A DNA stretch of 64,000 bases from Haloarcula sebkhae (GTDB taxonomy: Archaea; Halobacteriota; Halobacteria; Halobacteriales; Haloarculaceae): NCBI RefSeq assembly GCF_014647415.1, contig NZ_BMPD01000001.1, positions 930,001 to 994,000 of the forward strand, given 5' to 3'. Under the pieces are notes generated by a model. That model was not told where the DNA came from. It searched no databases and worked only from the letters and a program-made list of their open reading frames with translations. Numbering within the stretch: position 1 is the stretch's first letter; every line of letters begins with the position of its first letter. A program made the translations under genes and the position numbers. This document shows, one piece after another, positions 60,993 to 64,000 of the stretch.

Positions 60993-61940
60993 ATGCGTCG
61001 AACTGGCTCCGTGTCGCTGCTCTGTGCGGTTGTTCTGTACGCCGGATCGCGGTTCGTCCGCCGGTTCGGCTTCGACGAGCGACTGTTCGGGGTGGAGCTC
61101 GAACCGCTCACGCTGCTGGGCCTGACGTTGGCATCGCTTTTCCTCGCGTTCTACGGGAGCTACACTATCTGCCAGTCGTACCTCCTCGCCCACACGCAGA
61201 ACAAACGCCGCCGACACGACGTGCGGAACGTCCTCCGGCTGACCTTCGGCATTCTCGGGATGATTGCGATGTTCGGCGTCGTCACTCGGGAGTGGGTGAG
61301 CGTGCTGTTCTCCCTCGGCGTCCTCGGGTTCGCGGTCACGTTCGCGCTCCAGCAACCGCTGTTCTCGCTCATCGGCTGGCTGTACATCGTGATCAAACGG
61401 CCCTATCAGGTGGGCGACCGCATCGCTATCGAGGAGATGCGCGGCGACGTCGTCGCGGTCGATTTCTTCGTGACGGAGGTGTGGGAGATCGACGGCGACC
61501 TCGTCTCCTCGAACCAGCCGTCAGGTCGCATCGTCACCGTGCCTAACAGCACGGTACTGTCCTCGCGCGTCGTCAACTTCTACGGCGAGGGTGTCCAGTA
61601 CGTCTGGAACGAACTCTCGATACAGGTCGCCTACGAGACCGACCTGCAGTTCGCCTCCGAGCTAATGACCGACGTGGCGACCGACCACCTCGGCGACGAG
61701 ATGGCTGAACAGGTCCGTGAGTATCGCGATCGCCTCGCCGAGACGCCGGTCGAACTCGACGTGAACGAACAGCCGACGGTCAACGTCACACAGGGCGAGT
61801 CGTGGGTGGAGCTTCGACTCCGGTATCTCGTCCACCCGCGCCGCGGCACCCGGATGCGGAACGCGCTGTACGAGGATATTCTGGAGCGGTTCAACAAGCA
61901 TCCCGACCGCGTGAAGTTCCCGGTGAGCCGGAACCGGTGA
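60993..61940 (+). CDS. Small-conductance mechanosensitive channel (MscS family)
   Basis: 315 residues. Several TM helices: one at the N-terminus (SVSLLCAVVLYAGSRFVRRF), one at ~35-58, one at ~80-100 (FGILGMIAMFGVV), then the pore helix VLFSLGVLGFAVTFALQQPL. The beta domain follows with YQVGDRIAIEEMRGDVVAVD and PSGRIVTVPNSTVLSSRVVN. It releases solutes on hypo-osmotic shock, an obvious need for a halophile. It is 35 bp after the hydrolase. Confidence 0.93.
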   Translation: MRRTGSVSLLCAVVLYAGSRFVRRFGFDERLFGVELEPLTLLGLTLASLFLAFYGSYTICQSYLLAHTQNKRRRHDVRNVLRLTFGILGMIAMFGVVTREWVSVLFSLGVLGFAVTFALQQPLFSLIGWLYIVIKRPYQVGDRIAIEEMRGDVVAVDFFVTEVWEIDGDLVSSNQPSGRIVTVPNSTVLSSRVVNFYGEGVQYVWNELSIQVAYETDLQFASELMTDVATDHLGDEMAEQVREYRDRLAETPVELDVNEQPTVNVTQGESWVELRLRYLVHPRRGTRMRNALYEDILERFNKHPDRVKFPVSRNR

Positions 61941-62009
61941 ACTCAGGCGTGGTTCACATCGGTCGAGTGGCTTCTGATCGACCCTTCGTGTGCCGGTGAG
62001 TGAATGCCC

Positions 62010-62014
62010 TTATA
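62010..62014 (+). promoter_or_regulatory. TATA element for the antiporter gene
   Basis: TTATA about 40 nt before the GTG at 62054. This would put a promoter inside the longer frame from 62000, so I favour 62054 as start, with a short leader. Confidence 0.4.
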
Positions 62015-62053
62015 CGGTGGCGATACGATAGGCTGGACAGATGGAGGCCAACT

Positions 62054-63958
62054 GTGGCTGGTAGTTCGGGGCTACTGATTCCGCTCGTCGCCGGCATCAT
62101 CGGACTCGGCGTTCTTGCACAAGTCCTCGCTGCACGCCTGCGCGTGCCCAGCATCATCTTCTACCTGCTGGTGGGTGTCATCATCGGCCAGCCCGGACTG
62201 GGCATCATCGGTGACGGTACCTTCGGCGGGGCGCTGTCGGCAATCGTCGGCTTAGCGGTCGCAATCATCGTTTTCGAGGGGGCCTATCACCTCCGATTCG
62301 ACCGTCTACGCGAGGCTCCGGCCGCGACGTTCCGGCTCGTTACCGTCGGTGCGGCTATCGCGCTCGTGGGCACCGCTATCGCCGTCAAGTTCGCGTTCAG
62401 CTCCGCGGCCGTTTCCTGGAACCTCGCGTTCCTGATCGGTGCACTGCTGGTCGCGACCGGCCCGACGGTTATCACGCCGATCCTCGATGTCGTCCCCGTT
62501 CGAGACCGCGTCGCCGCCGCGCTGGAGACGGAAGGGATTGTCAACGATGTGACCGCGGCTATCATCGCTGTCGTCATCTTCGAGACAGTCAACCCAGCCG
62601 TTGCCAGTGAGAGCCTGCTACGAGGATTTGCGCTTCGACTGGGGACGGGGCTACTCGTCGGCCTCATCGTCGCCGGCGTGGTGTACTACCTTCTCCAGTA
62701 TGTCGACCTCTCGCCCGGTGACGCACCGCGAAACTCCCGGCTGCTCGTGCTCGCCGGGGCGCTCATCGCCTACGCTGGCGCGAACACGATAGCGACCGAG
62801 GCCGGCGTCGCCGCCGCTGCCACAGCGGGGATGGCGCTCGGGAACGTCGACCACCCGTACGAGGAAGACATCGAGGAGTTCAAAGGCGACATCACGCTGT
62901 TGGTGCTTTCGTTCGTGTTCATCGCACTGGCGGCGCAACTGGAACTCGCCTCGCTCATCGACGTCGGGCTAGCGGGGATCATCGTCGTCCTCGCGGTCGC
63001 CCTGATTATCCGACCGCTGCTGGTGTTCGTCTCGGCCGTTGGTGACCGATTTACCACCAACGAGAAGCTATTTGTCAGCTTCGTCGGGCCGCGCGGTATT
63101 ATTCCGGCGTCCGTCGCGACGCTGTTTGCCGTCGAACTGAACGCCGCGGCCGAGGAGGTCACCGGGGCGCAGGCTGAACTGCTGGGGACGCAGGCGGATA
63201 TCCTGCTTGGCACTGTCTTTCTCGTTATCTTTGCGACCGCCCTGTTCGAGGGCGGACTGGCGCGATATATCGCGGAAAAACTGGATGTGATACCAATGCG
63301 AGTCATCATCGTTGGCGGCGGACAGGTGGGCCGAGCGCTCGCCGCACGCCTCGAAGACCGGGGCGAAAACGTCGTCATCATCGAGGAGGAGGAAGAGATC
63401 GTCGAACGAGCCCGCAACGACGGCTACGCCGTCGAAATCGGCGACGGAACCGATACCGACGTGTTGCGGTCGGCCGGGGCTGAAAACGCCAAGACCGTCG
63501 TCGCGGCGACCGGTGACGACGACGCGAACCTGCTGGTGTCACAGCTGGCGAGTTCGAAGTTCGGCGTCGACCGGGTCATCGCCCGCGCGAACAACCCGGA
63601 CAACGTCGAGGCCTTCGAGGACCTCGGCGTTCGAACCATTTCCTCGGCGATGGCGACGGCCTGGGCCATCGACAACCAGATCGAGCGCCCGGCTATCGCC
63701 CACTGGATGACCGATGTCGGTCGCAGTGGGGATGTTCAGGAAGTCGAGGTCACCAATCCGGAACTCATCGGGAAGTCGATCCGCGATGTCGGGCCGATGC
63801 TGCCCGACGCCTGTCTGGTCGCGCTCGTCAGCGGCGAACTCCACGAGAACGCCGAAGTACCCACAGCAGACTACATCCTCGAAGAGGGCGATATGGTGAC
63901 GCTGCTTGGCCGTCGGGAGTCCGTGCGCGACGGGATGAAGATGGTCAGTGGCGACTAG
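62054..63958 (+). CDS. Cation:proton antiporter with TrkA-N and TrkA-C domains
   Basis: 634 residues from the GTG of VAGSSGLLIPLVAGIIGLGV (a GTG at 62000 would add 18). Residues ~5-395 are an Na+/H+ exchanger domain (about 12 TM helices, FLIGALLVATGPTVITPILD and GPRGIIPASVATLFAVELNA). Residues ~415-530 are an RCK/TrkA-N NAD-binding domain (MRVIIVGGGQVGRALAARLE) and ~550-634 TrkA-C (EVEVTNPELIGKSIRDVGPM). The layout suits a CPA1/CPA2 carrier gated by nucleotides, keeping Na+ or K+ balance. It overlaps by four bases the tail of a possible minus-strand gene. Confidence 0.93.
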   Translation: MAGSSGLLIPLVAGIIGLGVLAQVLAARLRVPSIIFYLLVGVIIGQPGLGIIGDGTFGGALSAIVGLAVAIIVFEGAYHLRFDRLREAPAATFRLVTVGAAIALVGTAIAVKFAFSSAAVSWNLAFLIGALLVATGPTVITPILDVVPVRDRVAAALETEGIVNDVTAAIIAVVIFETVNPAVASESLLRGFALRLGTGLLVGLIVAGVVYYLLQYVDLSPGDAPRNSRLLVLAGALIAYAGANTIATEAGVAAAATAGMALGNVDHPYEEDIEEFKGDITLLVLSFVFIALAAQLELASLIDVGLAGIIVVLAVALIIRPLLVFVSAVGDRFTTNEKLFVSFVGPRGIIPASVATLFAVELNAAAEEVTGAQAELLGTQADILLGTVFLVIFATALFEGGLARYIAEKLDVIPMRVIIVGGGQVGRALAARLEDRGENVVIIEEEEEIVERARNDGYAVEIGDGTDTDVLRSAGAENAKTVVAATGDDDANLLVSQLASSKFGVDRVIARANNPDNVEAFEDLGVRTISSAMATAWAIDNQIERPAIAHWMTDVGRSGDVQEVEVTNPELIGKSIRDVGPMLPDACLVALVSGELHENAEVPTADYILEEGDMVTLLGRRESVRDGMKMVSGD

Positions 63959-64000
63959 TCGTCGGTAAGCTGTGTGACGTCTGACTCGTCGACACCTTCT
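63955..64000 (-). CDS. C-terminal tail of a gene running in from the right edge
   Basis: On the minus strand the last bases read EGVDESDVTQLTDD followed by TAG (63955-63957). The acidic composition suits a haloarchaeal protein end, but only 14 residues are visible, so no function can be given and the frame may be chance. Confidence 0.4.
   Translation of the reverse strand, partial: EGVDESDVTQLTDD

Overview
The window is haloarchaeal chromosome, most likely Haloarcula or a close relative. This is inferred from the high GC, the very acidic proteins, Lrp beside glnA, RPA3/RPAP3, MCM, TFB, a halobacterial transducer, and many starts lying about 25 nt downstream of a TATA element (leaderless transcripts). 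The genes are densely packed on both strands. There are two tRNA genes (His-GTG, Pro-TGG). I see no rRNA, CRISPR array, transposase or intein.

Layout. 1-7.8 kb: truncated globin (cut by the window edge), exported gluzincin-like protease, TRAM protein, SDR, sugar-nucleotide pyrophosphorylase, the rpa3-rpap3 operon, VOC protein, ribbon-helix-helix regulator. 7.9-12.5 kb: tRNA-His, a multi-zinc HNH protein, phosphoribosyltransferase, M50/CBS protease, cupin, and an AT-rich patch with an orphan membrane protein. 12.5-19.2 kb: Ski2-like helicase, a 730-residue protein with the same domain at both ends, zinc-ribbon protein, SLC13/RCK permease, tRNA-Pro. 19.4-22.9 kb: a BMP-family lipoprotein translationally coupled to a chemotaxis transducer. 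23-29.8 kb: mcm, then unknown genes ending in a MinD/ParA-type ATPase, convergent with tfb; a perfect 19-bp palindrome lies between tfb and the next divergent gene. 29.9-38 kb: GCS2-like ligase, FMN reductase, Rieske protein, TetR-MATE operon with a visible operator, lrp/glnA, PAP2. 38-50 kb: YihY, second MATE, trm1, histidine kinase, SWIM protein, hisH operon, uracil-DNA glycosylase, RidA. 50-64 kb: DUF99, metallo-hydrolases, L40e, an enolase-like protein, a 37-residue zinc protein, tsr3, a peroxiredoxin with a long acidic tail, serS, UspA, MscS and a CPA antiporter with RCK domains.

Most genes are core information-processing, transport and stress functions. The less ordinary parts are: the lipoprotein-transducer pair (a candidate chemoreceptor for a nucleoside-like ligand); the unknown operon that ends in a ParA-type ATPase next to mcm; the twin-domain acidic protein; two intergenic elements whose stems differ in sequence but keep pairing; a codon-usage break exactly at the MCM Walker A motif; and several palindromic candidate operators.

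Starts were chosen from family start positions, TATA spacing and overlaps. All functions are read from motifs; no database search was run.
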